This document shows, one piece after another, positions 24,365-36,226 of a stretch of 64,000 nt of DNA (position 1 is the stretch's first letter; each line of letters starts with the position of its first letter). The stretch is taken from the NCBI GenBank assembly GCA_036583965.1, contig JAZBQD010000021.1, positions 21,171,620 to 21,235,619 of the forward strand, read 5' to 3'. Source of the stretch: Prunella strophiata (taxonomy: Eukaryota > Chordata > Aves > Passeriformes > Prunellidae). A program made the translations under genes and the position numbers. Below the pieces are notes generated by a model. It made no database searches, was not told the DNA's origin, and worked only from the letters and a program-made list of their open reading frames with translations.

Positions 24365-24600
24365 GCGCACACGCGGGAGGCCTCGGGGGTTTTGGTGGGG
24401 AAGGAGCAGCGCTGCTCTCCAGCAGCTCCGGTGCCTGGCACGGCTGGCGCAGCCGCGGCTGCTGGAGCGCCCCTGGCTCGCGGAGCGCCCGCGCCGAGGG
24501 CTCCCCGCGGCTCCCGCTGCCTTCCCTGGGTCCCCCCGGGTGTGGCTGCTGCCCTGCCCTCCGTGGGGCGAGAGCTGCCCGCGTTGGCGTGGGCCTTCTC
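24365..24600. promoter_or_regulatory. Intronic CpG-rich pocket (small CpG island)
   Basis: About 26 CpG dinucleotides by eye in about 235 bp, at high GC content. The surrounding intron is CpG-poor. Such a pocket, about 110 bp downstream of a TATAAA, could be an alternative promoter (sense or antisense) or an unmethylated enhancer. There is no start-site evidence here. Confidence 0.4.
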
Positions 24601-26459
24601 CTCTGCCCATCGCTGCTCAGCTTCTCCGGCCAGCTGCAGCAGCTGTGTCTGTCCCCTCATCTGGTTCCTGCTGGGTCTCCTCGCATCCCTCTCCCCATCC
24701 ACTCTCCAGTCTGTGCTGCAGAGAAACTCCTAATTCAGCAGGTCCTGGTCATTTGGGTCAGCCTTCTGTTATGTTCTTTGAAAACTGGCCGAGAGAGTTG
24801 TACTCTTCACATGGAGGGACTTCAGGCAGGCTCAGCAGAAGAGCAGGGAACTCTCCTGGGGTGAGCCCTTCTGCCTTCAGGTGAGACTCGCCTCCTTCCT
24901 CTCCAGCACAAAGCCAGAGGGTGTGAGTTTGAGAATTCTGATCTCCTTCACTTCGTCCCCAACATTTGTGGGACTGTTCTGTGACTCTGGGGTTAGTGCA
25001 GGTGTCACGTTAGGGCCACAGTTGTACTCTTGGGGGTGTCTGCAGGGTGCACATCCTATAGTACCTACTGCTGAGCCCAGGACCTGTCCGTGGGAGGAGG
25101 CACAGAGCAAGGACAGTGCCTAGCTTTGGCTTTTGGCCACTAGCAGCAGTGCTGGAAAGGGAGCAGATGCTGGAAGTCCCTCAGAGAAGGGACTTACTGT
25201 CCCAGAGCAGGTTCTCAAGCGTGCTGTGACCACAGGTGGGAGAGGTTTAAAGGCTTTGGAGTCCTGCAGATGATGTTTTCTTGTCACGGGGTCTGTGTTA
25301 CAGACACCTCTGGCTGCCTGTGAGTGTTTTTTGTGGTCCCACAAAGTAGGAACTTGGCTTTTATGATTTTCACACCTCCTTGGCTCTGACTTACCTGGAT
25401 TTTCCAGTGCATGCACTGCAGTGCCCACCTAGGCCTGTCAAAGTGTCTGACTCTGGGCTGTGCAGGGGGATTATCCGGAGGTGAAACCTGCAGACTGACC
25501 TCCTGGTAGCATATGGTAACCACGAGCAGGTATTTTTGCAGACAAGTTAATCCCATGTGGTCACAGAAATGAGAATTTCGGGGCAACTGGAGTAACTGGA
25601 GTTACACCTGCACTTTCATAAACAGGGTTTAGAAATCTGTTATCTCCTCACACCTTTCTGTGAGTGGATGCTGCTCCCAAAAAAAGGTTTAGTTGCTTCC
25701 ATTTTATTTTTGAATTGCAGTGGTCAGTACACCCTCCTGATGCTGAGTGTTCGTAATTTACCCCGCGTCTCTGCAGAATGCCCACTGGGATTGCAGAGCC
25801 AGAACGACTAAAACCAGTAGATAGTGGGCCTAGTTTTTCCCAGGGGTTTCTGTACCTGTGAAGGCAAATGCCAGTGGATGCAGATGCATAGGAACAAAGA
25901 GAGCACCAAAGAGCAGAGATATTTATCATCTCAGGTTTGCTCTGTTTGCCTCAATGCGCTTCTGCACTCTCCATATTTTCCATTGCTGTAGTCTGTCTTG
26001 GAGGGAATAGCTGTAACTAATGCTCAGAGCCATTGTATTCTCTTGTAGATCCCTCTGCAGGATTATACTACAGTTGAATTAGATTTTAGATATCAGGAAA
26101 AACAGAGCAGCACACCCAGCTGTTCATAGGCTGCAAACTGCTTATGCCATGTATGGAATCTGTGAGCCAGACAGTTGTGCTGCTGTGGGTCATTGATGTG
26201 TTTTTCCTGGTGGAAACCAGGTGGGCCAGGAGCTATTACATGCCCAAGGACTGGAGATCTCCCAGTTAAATTCGAAGGAGGCTGTGTTTGAAGGCTTCTC
26301 CTCCCCAAGAGCTTGGTAGCTTTCCTAACAGAGTAGTTGCTCAGGGGTGTGGGACAAGGAGCAATTGCATGAATTTCTGTACACAGTTCTTAGGACACAT
26401 TAGTGTCCGCTGGGTTCATGGAGCCTTCGCAACCTTGTAGAACATAGCAAGTAGCAGGT

Positions 26460-26700
26460 TGCCTTAATTCAGCCCTTTGTGTGCAGACGTTATTTTGGTT
26501 CTTAATTATAAGTAGTTCCATACATATTTTTCCAGCAGGATTCTTGCCTCATTCTGTGAGTAATTATTCCATTTCTTTTTATCTTTCTCTTTCATTACAT
26601 TGCCCCAGGCTTTGTCTAATACAATCCAAAGCTTTCATTGAATGAAGAATTATTTATTTTCTCATGGGCATTTCCGTGGTGCTTGTGTTCTGTTTGTGTT
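26460..26700. promoter_or_regulatory. Candidate AT-rich element, intron 3
   Basis: Contains cttaattataag, ccatacatatt, gagtaattattcc, tttcattacattg, gtctaatacaatcc and gaagaattatttatt. Homeodomain-type TAAT/ATTA cores recur roughly every 20-30 bp. The motif content is clear, but its significance is uncertain because AT-rich DNA gives such cores by chance. Confidence 0.25.
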
Positions 26701-29684
26701 TCACAGACACTGAAAGAACTTACCTTGGCAGCACGGTCTGAAATCAGCTGGTGCTCCTGTCCCATGTTCAGGGTAGGCTGATGCACAAAGGGTGGATACA
26801 AAGAGAATCACCTAGGGAAGTGGGAATGTGTCTCAGAGGTCGTGCTCTGGTTGCCCAACCCTGCTGCCTGTGCCACTGGAGAAGAGCTGCTCCACTGCCA
26901 AGAGCCTTCCCTGGCTCTGTGGTTTTCAGCTCCACCGTCAAGACTCAAGGAGTATTATATATTTCCTCTTTCTGCTCCCATTCTTTCATAGTCCATCATA
27001 CCATCCTTTAGTTTTCCTTCCTCCCTTATCACCTGATCCTGAAAAATCCTTGCTGTGGACTGTGGGCAAAGGATCAGCTGGGTCTTTTGTTTTTCCACAG
27101 ATCTCTGTTGACTTCTGCATGGGGGAGATTGTGTCTTCCACGTCTCTGATACTGATACTCTGCAATTTATGGAGGGGATTGAACAATTGTCTTGTGCATT
27201 GTTACTGGTTTTGGTTATCTGCTGGGAGTTGAGGTGGTACAGTGCTGTAAGAAGTTATAAAGAAGCAGTATGAAAACAAGGAAAGCTTCAGTCCATCACA
27301 GCTTCCCTGGAGATGGATGAAGCAATGAATCCTGGGCGAGGGGAGTTAATCTGTGTCCGCAGTGTTTTATTAAATAGTGTGAGCTCAGGCTGGGTTTCTG
27401 TGGCTGGTTCAGTGTCCCACGTAGTTTCGTGGTGCATTGTTACAGCAGTCCCTGGCTGCACACAGGGGCCCCTCCTGTCCCCCCTTCCTGCCTCCAGAAG
27501 GACCTCACCTCCACGGTGCTGCTCGGGCTGGCTGCTGGGGCTCTGCCCTGCAGGCACCTGCAGCCGAGGCAGGAGGAAAGGGACTGGCACACCTGGGTGC
27601 CCCTTGACTGGGGAAGTGGGGCAGGGCACAGTGGTGTCAGACAGTCCTCAAGCTTTTTCCTCAACAGAGACCGGTGGTTCTTTTCCAAAATACTTAGTAT
27701 GGAGGGTAAATAGCATTTTAATTTAAATCCTTAAAGCAGACTCCACACATAGAGAGGGGTTTGGGTGGCTAAGTGAGCTGCATTTTCTGAGCTGCATAAT
27801 CAGCACAAGACCCAGGAGTGTGTTGCATCAGAGCCCCTCGGTGAGCCCCCCTGCGTAACACAGGGAACCTTCCTGTGGCTGCCAGAGGAAACAAAACATC
27901 TCTGGTATGGAGAGTCCTAGCCTGGCTCTGTGTTATGGAAAGCCCTCTTCAATCACTCAGCAGCTACACAATTGCAATATGGACAACAGATTTCAATCCT
28001 GCCGTCTTTCCAGGTTCCCCCCAGACCTTTTGATTACATAATTTACTTTTTATCCAGTGTTTTTCCATATTCCCAGGCTGCTCTAGTTCACCTGAGTGTT
28101 CACAGCTTAGCAACTCACACTGAACTGATTATTTTCAAGTAGATGTACAAAATGTATTATAAAGGTCTGGGCAGTGGCATTGTGAGGCCTGCTTATGGTT
28201 ACTGTCTTCAGTTGTTTTTTCCCCGTTTGTTTTCCTGACCCTGGAAAAGACAAGACTCCCTGAATTCCTCAGCTCCTGCCTATCCCAGCACTGGGATAGG
28301 AGTGGGCTGGAAGCCCTGAGCCTCTTCCTTGGTGATGTTGCTGCATTCTGGCACAATTTTTTTTTCTTTTTTCATCACTCCATCCTGTTGCTGTCCATAC
28401 AGTGCGTTGCAGGCAAAAGTTCAGCTTTTCTGCCATGTTTCTCCAGGGAGGGCAGCATCCATGGAAATATGAAGTGACAAAACTGTATGCTTTCCTGAGG
28501 ATCAAATGTCCCTAATCCCAGCTTTGGTTCAGTTGCAGGAGGAGTTCAACCATTCCCAAGTCTGTGCTGCTCCACAGGAGCTGCTGGGTGAGGCTGGCTC
28601 TGGGTGACACCCCTCACATCCTGACTGGTCATAGAGAGGTCACTTTGTGTGAAGTTTGTTGGTTCCTGTTGGTCAGAGGTGCAAGGTGAGCAGCAGAGGT
28701 GCCCTTGCAGGGCTGTCGTGGGTCCTGTGGTGGAGCCACAGCCGGGCAGGAGCGTGCAGTGTTGCAGGCAGCACTTTACAGGCCAGCTGATAGGAAATGG
28801 ACTCTCATGGTGCTTTGGTTTTAGCACTATAATTAGTAGGATCGATGCTCACGCTCCTGTGTGCATCTCCATGTACGGCAGCGCTTGCGCCTCTGTCTCC
28901 CAGGGGAGATGTCAGGGATCTGGAAGATTCTTTGCAGTTGAAGCTGTAGATGCACAAGAGTGGATTTCCTGTGCTGGCAAGTCTTTGCAGTGCAGTTAGA
29001 GAAAGGGAAGAGAAAGTTGGATGCTGTAGGAGAGTGCCCAAGTGCAGTCAGACCTGTTACTTTGCCCCTCTCTGGGCTGCTGAGCAAGTGTACAGTGACC
29101 CAGGTGTGCAAGGGATACCTGTGCTGCTGGAGTTAGGTACTACAGCTAGAGAACAGCATCTCTGGCTGCTCCCTCACCTCCCTTGGCATGTCCTCCTTCC
29201 CTTGAGAGATCTTCAGCCAGCATCCCACTCTGTTTCCCCTGCACCGGGAGGGGTTGGTCAGCATAACTGGGCCAGTGCTGGCTCCCCCATGGACTTTGTC
29301 CTTTCTCGGGACATGGGAAGGACGTCTTCCACAGGAGGAGTCTTAGTGAAGCTCTTGGCTGTCAGTTGTCCCCGTACAGGTTTGCATCTTTGGGCATCTT
29401 TTCCAAGGAATGATTAATTAGTGCTTGCAGGTCTGTTGCAAATTGAAAAGGTGTGGGGAATGTGATTACAAGTCCACCCTTTCTTGGCACTTGCTTTCTG
29501 TTAATCTCTGTTGTTCTCTGTCCACAGACCCCATGGGAATGTGGGTGTGCAGGGATGCTGCTCATCACCAGCAGCATAAACAATGTCCTTGTTAGGAGCT
29601 GCTCCAAGACCCTGTGAAGAAGTTGGCTGCTGGAACCAAGCAGTAGCTGGGACTGTGCCTCCCCCTGGGCTTTAGCCCCTCCTC

Positions 29685-30020
29685 ATTAAGCAGGTCCGGG
29701 CTATTGATTGGGAGCTTGTGTTTGGAAGAGTCTTACTTACTCTATGCATTATCTTGACAGATTGATCAGACCTGATTGAGAACCTCTTAAAGGAACGAAC
29801 AGCTGTAATGGGAAAGTTGGACTCTGTCATCCGTTAGGATGATTCTGGGAGCGAGAAGAACGAGGCTGACATCTTGGAGCAATTGTATTTACAATTAACA
29901 TGGCTGAAAACGATTGCCTCTATTGATCCCCCCTTCCTGCAATTACAGCCCCATTGTTTACATTCCAGCACTTCAGTTATAAAAAGGAAATTCAATAATT
30001 ATTGCATTATTTAAAGTTAA
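29685..30020. promoter_or_regulatory. Candidate conserved enhancer, intron 3
   Basis: A 330-bp AT-rich block with many ATTGAT/TTGATC sites (for example tattgattggg, agattgatcag, tattgatcccc), ctgtaatgg, a perfect inverted repeat AATTGTA-tt-TACAATT (29881-29896), ctgcaattacag, ccattgtttaca (SOX/FOX-like), a ttataaaaag and aataattattgcattatt. Open frames are absent. The texture is that of deeply conserved developmental enhancers. Confidence 0.4.
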
Positions 30021-33000
30021 AGTGCCACAGAGTTTGCTGGCTATGCTTGCTGGTTGATTTAACGTTCAGTAAAATCCATGCTGAGCTCTCCATCCTTAGG
30101 CTGAGCAATATTTGGCTTTTAATGAGACTTCAAGGGCTGGTGGAGCAAACCCCATTTGCTGGGTCACTTTTGGGTTTGTGCGGGAACCCAAAACCTTGCA
30201 GCAGGCTAGCACCAGCCTCATGACTAACAAGGAGAGCATCTGTGGTGGGTTCACTTATTGCCAGTCTGGGCTGGAGGGCTCAGAAAATACAGATGGGGTG
30301 GGATATAGGGATGGGCTGTTAATGGGGGCAGTTGTGTCTGTTCTTCAGGCCTTTCCCTATGAATTGGGAACTTGGACTGGTACCTCAGCCTCTGTGGCAG
30401 GAGGGAGTGCTACATTTCCAGCCTCTAGGTAAGAAAGATAGGAATCAGAGAGCAGTTACCACAAGCTAAGCTGCAGAAACTCAGGGGCAAACGAGCCTGA
30501 ACCCCAGCACTGGCGCTGCACCACGGAGGTGTGATGCATGGAGGCAGGAGGAGGGAAGGGTTTGTAACACTGCTCCTTTGGAAGCAGTAAACAATTCAGG
30601 ATGTTGGTTGGATATGAAAGAGCAGAAGTTCAGCTTTTGAACCTGCTGGATGCAGGATCGATTTCCCCCCTTGCAGGAGGATGGGGGAGGCTGCTGGCCC
30701 TGCAGCCTCCCCAGCGCAGCCGGCGGGTCCCACTGCGCGCTGCCCGCCCGCCGCTCCCGGCTCCAGGAAATTCCAGCTGGGGCTGCAGGTGTGAAAGGAG
30801 AGCAAGATGGATTGGCCGGCCCTGACTTTTATGGAGTACTTGGAACAGACCAGGATCAGACAGCTGCATCCACATGACTTTCATTAAAAATTCAGATTCT
30901 TCTCTTGCAGGGCTGTGATTTATCTCGTGCAGCACATCAGAGGCACACGGGGGCCAAGAGATGCTCACGAGGCCTCTGAGGTCTGCAGTGGGGTCGGGTC
31001 CCTTTCTGTGGTGACCCATAGCCCCGCTGCAGCTCTGCTGTAAGGGTCACCTCCTGTCCCTCCCCAGGGGCGTACAGTCCTCACTGGCACCTGAAGGGTT
31101 TGCTACCAAGCCTGTGACTAATTACCCCTGTCTGACCTCACCCCGAAGGAAGAGTCACTCTCTGGGTTTTCTCCTGTGCTGCAGATCTGCTGGCAGGGCT
31201 GAAGCAGTTGCCAGTAGCTCCTGAGCTTGGGTCAACCTCTCCAAGTAAACACTGAGGCTCTCCCTGGTTCTGTGTGCTGGTTCTGGTCATCAGGGCTGCT
31301 CAGACATCAGTGCTTGTAGGAGAAAGCCAGCGCAGTGCACCTCTGTGGTGTTGTTTCTTTCCGTGGCTTTTATGACCTTCCAGCAGATTTTTGCCTCCTT
31401 CCCCAGCTGCATCTGTCAATTCTTTGAAATCGCTGCTTGCTTTACCCATCCTAACAGAGATGAATGCTGAGTTCAGAGGTAGGAAAAGTGTTCCATGTGG
31501 AGAAAATCTCTGCCAAAGATGTTGAAGTCTGACAACTTCTTTTTGAAGAAGCTCTGGGTAGGGGAGTGGCCTTTGTTTTCATGGCAGGGTATCCTGTGAT
31601 GTGAGAGTGCTCGGAAGTGATGTGGAGGAGGCTTCTGCAGACTGTTTGTCCATGACCCACTGGTCACTGACAGCACCTGGCCATGTGGAATGGTCAGACT
31701 GGTGAGGAAGAGGATGTTTGTGCAAGCAGCAGGGCGGGGAGCTCGCTGGGGCCGTGCCTGACAGGCTTTGTGCAGCCCTGCAGTACTGAGGATCTGCAGG
31801 GCTGCAGCTGGCGCTCCTGTCACAGCCAGGCTGAGGAACATCCTTCCTTTTTTCCTGCTGGTTTGCTGCTGTGTAGCCTTATGAGCTTATTTTCCCACTT
31901 CAGGTTCTGGCCCCCAGTCCTGTTACCTCACCTGCTTCTCCTGCCCAGAGAGACCCAGACATGTGCAGGGGATCTTGTCGGGCAGCTGGGAACCATCTGC
32001 CTCTCCTTGGGGCAGTGACAGAATTTCTGCTGCTGGCTGTCCTGCCAAAGTCTGCAGAAGAAGGGTCCATCCACAAGTCTGGAGAGAGTTTTCTCACATG
32101 TTCTACTGCTTTTGTAGCATGGACACCTCCTGAGGGTGGTGATGAGGTGTTCCCCCTCCCAGTGCAAACCAAGGACTTGAGGGGTTCCCAGTGCTGTGGG
32201 CTGGGCTTGTCCTGAGCAGCATTCGGGGCCCTCCGGAGGGAAAGCTTTGTGCCAGTTGAGACTGCATAGCAACTGGGCCTTTTTCTGTTGAATAATAAAC
32301 ATCCAAAGCACGAGATAGTTCAAAGTGTTGTTGCATCTCCCTGGTGGGTTGAGGTTACAGGTCAGATGTCCCCCAGATCAGCAACTGAGCTATTTAACAT
32401 GGCAGAGAGGGATTGAAGAACCCCTGGTGCCCCAGCAGTGCTTCAGGGAGGGTTCTGTCCTGTCTCCATCGGAATCAGGCTCATTGCACTATGGCTGAAT
32501 AAACTTTGCACAGAAGAGATTTTGAGCAGATAGTGGTTTAGCATCTTTTAAAATTGAAAAGATTTTTTAACACTTAAAAGATGCAGAAAAGCTTAGAAAT
32601 CAGATGGTGAACATTGAACTGCAGGAACAGCTACAGAGGTGTTCAGGAGAGTTTATTACTTGTGTAACAGCAGCAGCTCGGGGTCTCAGTCCTGGGTACT
32701 AGAGTCTCAGCTCCCAGGAGCATTGTGTAGTATGTGGCGTGGCTGGGGGTGGCTGTCTGCACTCGGGCAGGGTGATGCAGTGTCATGTTCAATTCCATGA
32801 TTGTTGTAAAGTACTGTGGGTGAGGCAGCATAAGATGGGGAAAGGAGAGATGGTAATATAAACAAGAGTTTGCGGTATGTGGAGGATGGAGGGAGAGAAA
32901 CAAGAACTGACTGTAGCTGTAGCTGTCATTCCCTACTTTGTTTAAAAATCAGATTTTCATAGTTGTGCCCTGTGAGCATTTTCTGCTTAGCAGAAGAAAG

Positions 33001-34499
33001 CAGTTCTGAGGCAGACGCTGAAGAGTGATGGCTGGACAGTTGGTGTGGTGGGACTGGCCGGCCCTGGCACCTGCAGCTGGCACCAGAGCAGTGCCACCGG
33101 AGCAGTGCCACCCCGGCCACACCACGGGGCCAGGGCAGGGCTGGGGGACCCCGAGGGGCGGCTGGCACAGAGCTGGGGCAGAGCAGGGGGATGAGGCCTC
33201 TGAGCAGGACCCTGCTGTGCTCACCCTGTGAGGACACAGCGCCCTGTGTTGGCGTGGTGCAGTGGCAGTGGGTGCTGCAGGCTGCGGTGTCGCGGCGCAG
33301 TTGGTGCACGTACAGGAACACCCGTGTCCCCCGGGGAGCCGCACTCCTGAGCCTGTATGGTTTCCATCAGAGCCTTCCTCTCTCTGTTTCTGATTTAAAG
33401 TGTAGCTTTGACTCACCCTGATCAATATTTTGCATGCCATGCGTGAAGAACCAGATGTTGGAAGTTTCCTATTGTGGAGAGGGAGGGAGGGGGGGAACAC
33501 CCCCTCAGACTCACAGAAATCGATGTTTTCTGACAGAAGTTGGTTGGCCTTCCTTGGAACAATATATTCTTTTGATTTTCAAGTTGATTTGTCTTCTAAC
33601 AAGGTTCTGGTTTAGTATTTTGAATTTGTTTCCTGTGATACGGGTAAATTCTCACAAGGGGGAAGTTTAACAGTGTGATGGGCAATAACTACATGTACTT
33701 GGACAACATTTCATCGCCTTCCAGCAGCTCACACAGCTCGGACTGGCTCGGCCCTCATGTCTTCTTTCTCTGGACTGCTCCTTTCCTCCGCTGGAGGATG
33801 GGTTGAATCAGGTGCATGCAATGCTGTGCCCAGGCTGGGCTTGGTGGCACCCTCAGCCTGTGACTCCTCCAGCACCATAAGCAGGTGAGGCTGACCCCAG
33901 CACAAGATATGTTTGAGAGGCAAAAAGCAAAAGAGGAGCATAAAATAAGACACACTTATTAAACTGTTTAAAACAAATGTTTTCCTAAAACCCCCTTTTA
34001 AATGAGGGCAGTGCAGACTGTGCCTCTGGTTCCACAGAGACCATGTCCTTAATATTTCCTTGAACCCGTGACCGGATTTTTCTCTAATTGCTCACTGGGG
34101 GTTTTCTCTGGCTCCGCGCAGAAGCTGCCGCCGAGCCCGTGGGCACTTCCCGAGCTCGGCGCAGGGGTTTGTGGGACGGGGCCTCCCCGACGCCGCTGGC
34201 GAGGACGGGGCTGGTGTGGCTCCTGGAGCCAGAGCCCAGGCCAGCAGCAAGAGGGACCAGGGAGGTTGTGGCAGGGGTCAGGGCAGAGCCAGGCTGGCGA
34301 GGCTGGGCCGCCTGAGATGGGCACGTGGCTCTTGTGGCGGGCTCGCTGACCTTTCATGCCTTAAGCCATTCGTCTTTTTCTGGCTCAGGAAGAGGGTAAT
34401 GCATGCAAACAATAGAAATGAGATGAGGAAGAAGTTCTTATAAGGGAAAACAGCAAAAAATCTTTTGAGGGCACCAGTGGGATTAGTGCCCTCGTGGAT
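30021..34499 (+). other. ZFHX3: ZFHX3 intron 3, distal part
   Basis: Non-coding. It contains two small CpG-rich pockets (about 30715-30770 and 34110-34215), a near-tandem pair of the 13-mer gagcagtgccacc (33086-33112) and a G-run (33478-33496). I see no gene, RNA gene or transposon in it. Confidence 0.75.
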
Positions 34500-34830
34500 T
34501 CTTCAAATATTACAGTGAATTTAATTAAATACATCGTGATCCCAAAAGAGGCTAGTCTAATTAGCCAGATCTAGAATACATTTATTCTCTTTCCTTGCTC
34601 TTCCAATGAGAAGCTTCAGCATCAGCTCATATCCTATTTTTAATCATTCTTAGACTCAGAGGGCTCTCCTTCCTCCGTGTGAGCAAGGCACACAGCGCTG
34701 GGTAATATGTGTCTTTAATCTTATCTCAGCTGTAACTGAGATAATAAGCAGCAGAATTTTTTACCAGAAGGTCCTGGCTGCACATAGGCAATATTTTTGA
34801 TTGACAAACCTCAAGATCATGTCCAAATTT
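34500..34830. promoter_or_regulatory. Candidate conserved enhancer with GATA-E-box-GATA core
   Basis: AT-rich block with ATTTAATTAAAT (34519-34530), the palindrome CTAATTAG (34557-34564), tttttaatcattc, gggtaatatg and tttttgattgacaaacc. At its centre is TTATCT-CAGCTG-taactg-AGATAA (34721-34744): inverted GATA sites around a CAGCTG E-box, with 9-bp perfect arms. GATA/E-box composites are established targets of GATA factor-bHLH complexes. Occupancy here is unknown. Confidence 0.4.
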
Positions 34831-35994
34831 CTGTACTTGTGCCTCGGGCCAAGTGTGTGTTGAGGAAAGAGTTCCATGAGATGACACAAAGGCTCAGGGA
34901 GGTCTCAGGGTTGGATGGAGGCAGATGGCAGGCAGTATTGACACAGCTGAACTGTTAGGTGTGGGGTGGAAACACCAAAGGCCTTCATTGAGGGATCTCA
35001 TGTTGTTTTGCCTTGGTATTCATTTTTTCAGCTAGTGACACACCCTTACTGTGGAATTGGGAAAGTTCTTGTGACCTCCTGCTGCCCAGGGGAAAGGGAC
35101 AGCAGCTGTGCTGTGGCAGCCAGTGTGGCTGTGCAGGGTGAATTCTACCCTCTGCTTCTAAGAAAGAATTTCCACGTCTGTGGGATCCATGACAGGAAAT
35201 GGCTGCTTGTTTCTACAAGGGCATGGACCTCTGTACCAGGGGATTGATAGGTTTTGCCAAATAATTGTGGTATGATTTGAATCATTCTGGATTCTGAATC
35301 CAGAATGAGCTGTAGTGGCTGTGACTGCACAGCTTGGGAGGGAGCAGGATTTTTCCAGGTGCTGGCCTCTCACGGTGGTACCTGGCTGCATGCTCACCAT
35401 TGGCTTTTCAGCCAAGGTCTCTGTCACAGCCATTTTACAGGCCAGGCTGCTGCTGGGTTCCAAGGGAGTAAAACCTGCCAGAGAGCAGAGAGCTGGATGA
35501 TGGACAGGATGGCTCTGCACTCTGCTTCCATACACTGTGTCCAGGACTTCTTTATCTAATGGGTTTGTTGTGTTCTAGGGTTGCTTTGGTTTTACTCCTC
35601 CCAGTTTTCCATGAGAATTTACCAAATTTAATTTTGAGTTTGTTATGCAGTTGGATCCCCTCCTGGGACAAGCTTTGAGTGTGAAGGAATGAGCCCTGAG
35701 TGGGTCGTGAGCAGGTGTTACTGCTGGGTCTGGTGCTTTCCCTCACTGGGGGAGATGATGTTGTCTGTGTCCATCTGCGCTTTGTGCCCATTTCAGTGCA
35801 TTTTGGTTTTCAATGCTCTTCAGCAGGAGATGATCTAATACCTTGGGAACAAGCAGGCATTGTCTCATTGGATCTGTGTCAAAATGTGGTTCCTTAACTA
35901 ATTCCCAGGTGGCTTTGAGCAGTTTACAGTGGACTAACCCAGGAGACTAGGGGTGATAAAGGTCACTGACATCCCTCTGCTTTGTTCTCCGCAG
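34831..35994 (+). other. ZFHX3: ZFHX3 intron 3, 3' end
   Basis: Non-coding, ending at acceptor tttgttctccgcag (35981-35994). It contains a 27-bp palindrome at 35282-35308 and nothing else I recognise. Confidence 0.85.
35282..35308. repeat. 27-bp perfect palindrome
   Basis: Arms of 13 bp (tcattctggattc / gaatccagaatga) are separated by a single T. It is about 690 bp upstream of the exon at 35995. It could form a hairpin in pre-mRNA or bind a dimeric factor; no known site is recognised. Confidence 0.9.
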
Positions 35995-36226
35995 CATCTG
36001 CAGCACCATGAGAGCGGGGTCGAAGGTGAAAGCTGCTACTACCACTGTGTCCTCTGCAACTACTCCACCAAGGCCAAGCTGAACCTCATCCAGCACGTGC
36101 GCTCCATGAAACACCAGCGGAGTGAAAGCCTCCGGAAGCTGCAGCGCCTCCAGAAAGGTCTTCCTGAAGAAGAGGAGGACCTGGGACAGATCTTCACCAT
36201 ACGCAAGTGTCCGGCTGCCGAGGCTG
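35995..36226 (+). CDS. ZFHX3: ZFHX3, third coding exon (residues 1066-1142 and first base of 1143)
   Basis: A 232-nt exon, phase 0 at the start and phase 1 at the end. It begins [12 protein letters not shown] and carries one C2H2 finger (C1083/C1086, [19 protein letters not shown]), followed by a basic and leucine-rich helix-like stretch ([12 protein letters not shown]) and the acidic tail [20 protein letters not shown]. The acceptor is ttctccgcag and the donor CTG|GTGAGT. It joins LYK of the previous exon exactly as in the mammalian protein. The fourth residue is His where I recall Gln in human. The frame extends past the donor into intron 4, which is not coding. Confidence 0.97.

Larger units (their letters stand above)
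20576..29684 (+). other. ZFHX3: ZFHX3 intron 3, middle part
   Basis: Non-coding. It holds a 20-bp direct duplication (21407-21446), a short (TGTC)n run (22451-22468), an AT-rich patch with an ATGCAT core (21010-21100), candidate elements at 23270-23560, 24190-24345 and 26460-26700, and a CpG-rich pocket (24365-24600). I see nothing definable in 22470-23269, 24601-26459 or 26701-29684. None of the open frames has a recognisable domain. Confidence 0.75.
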
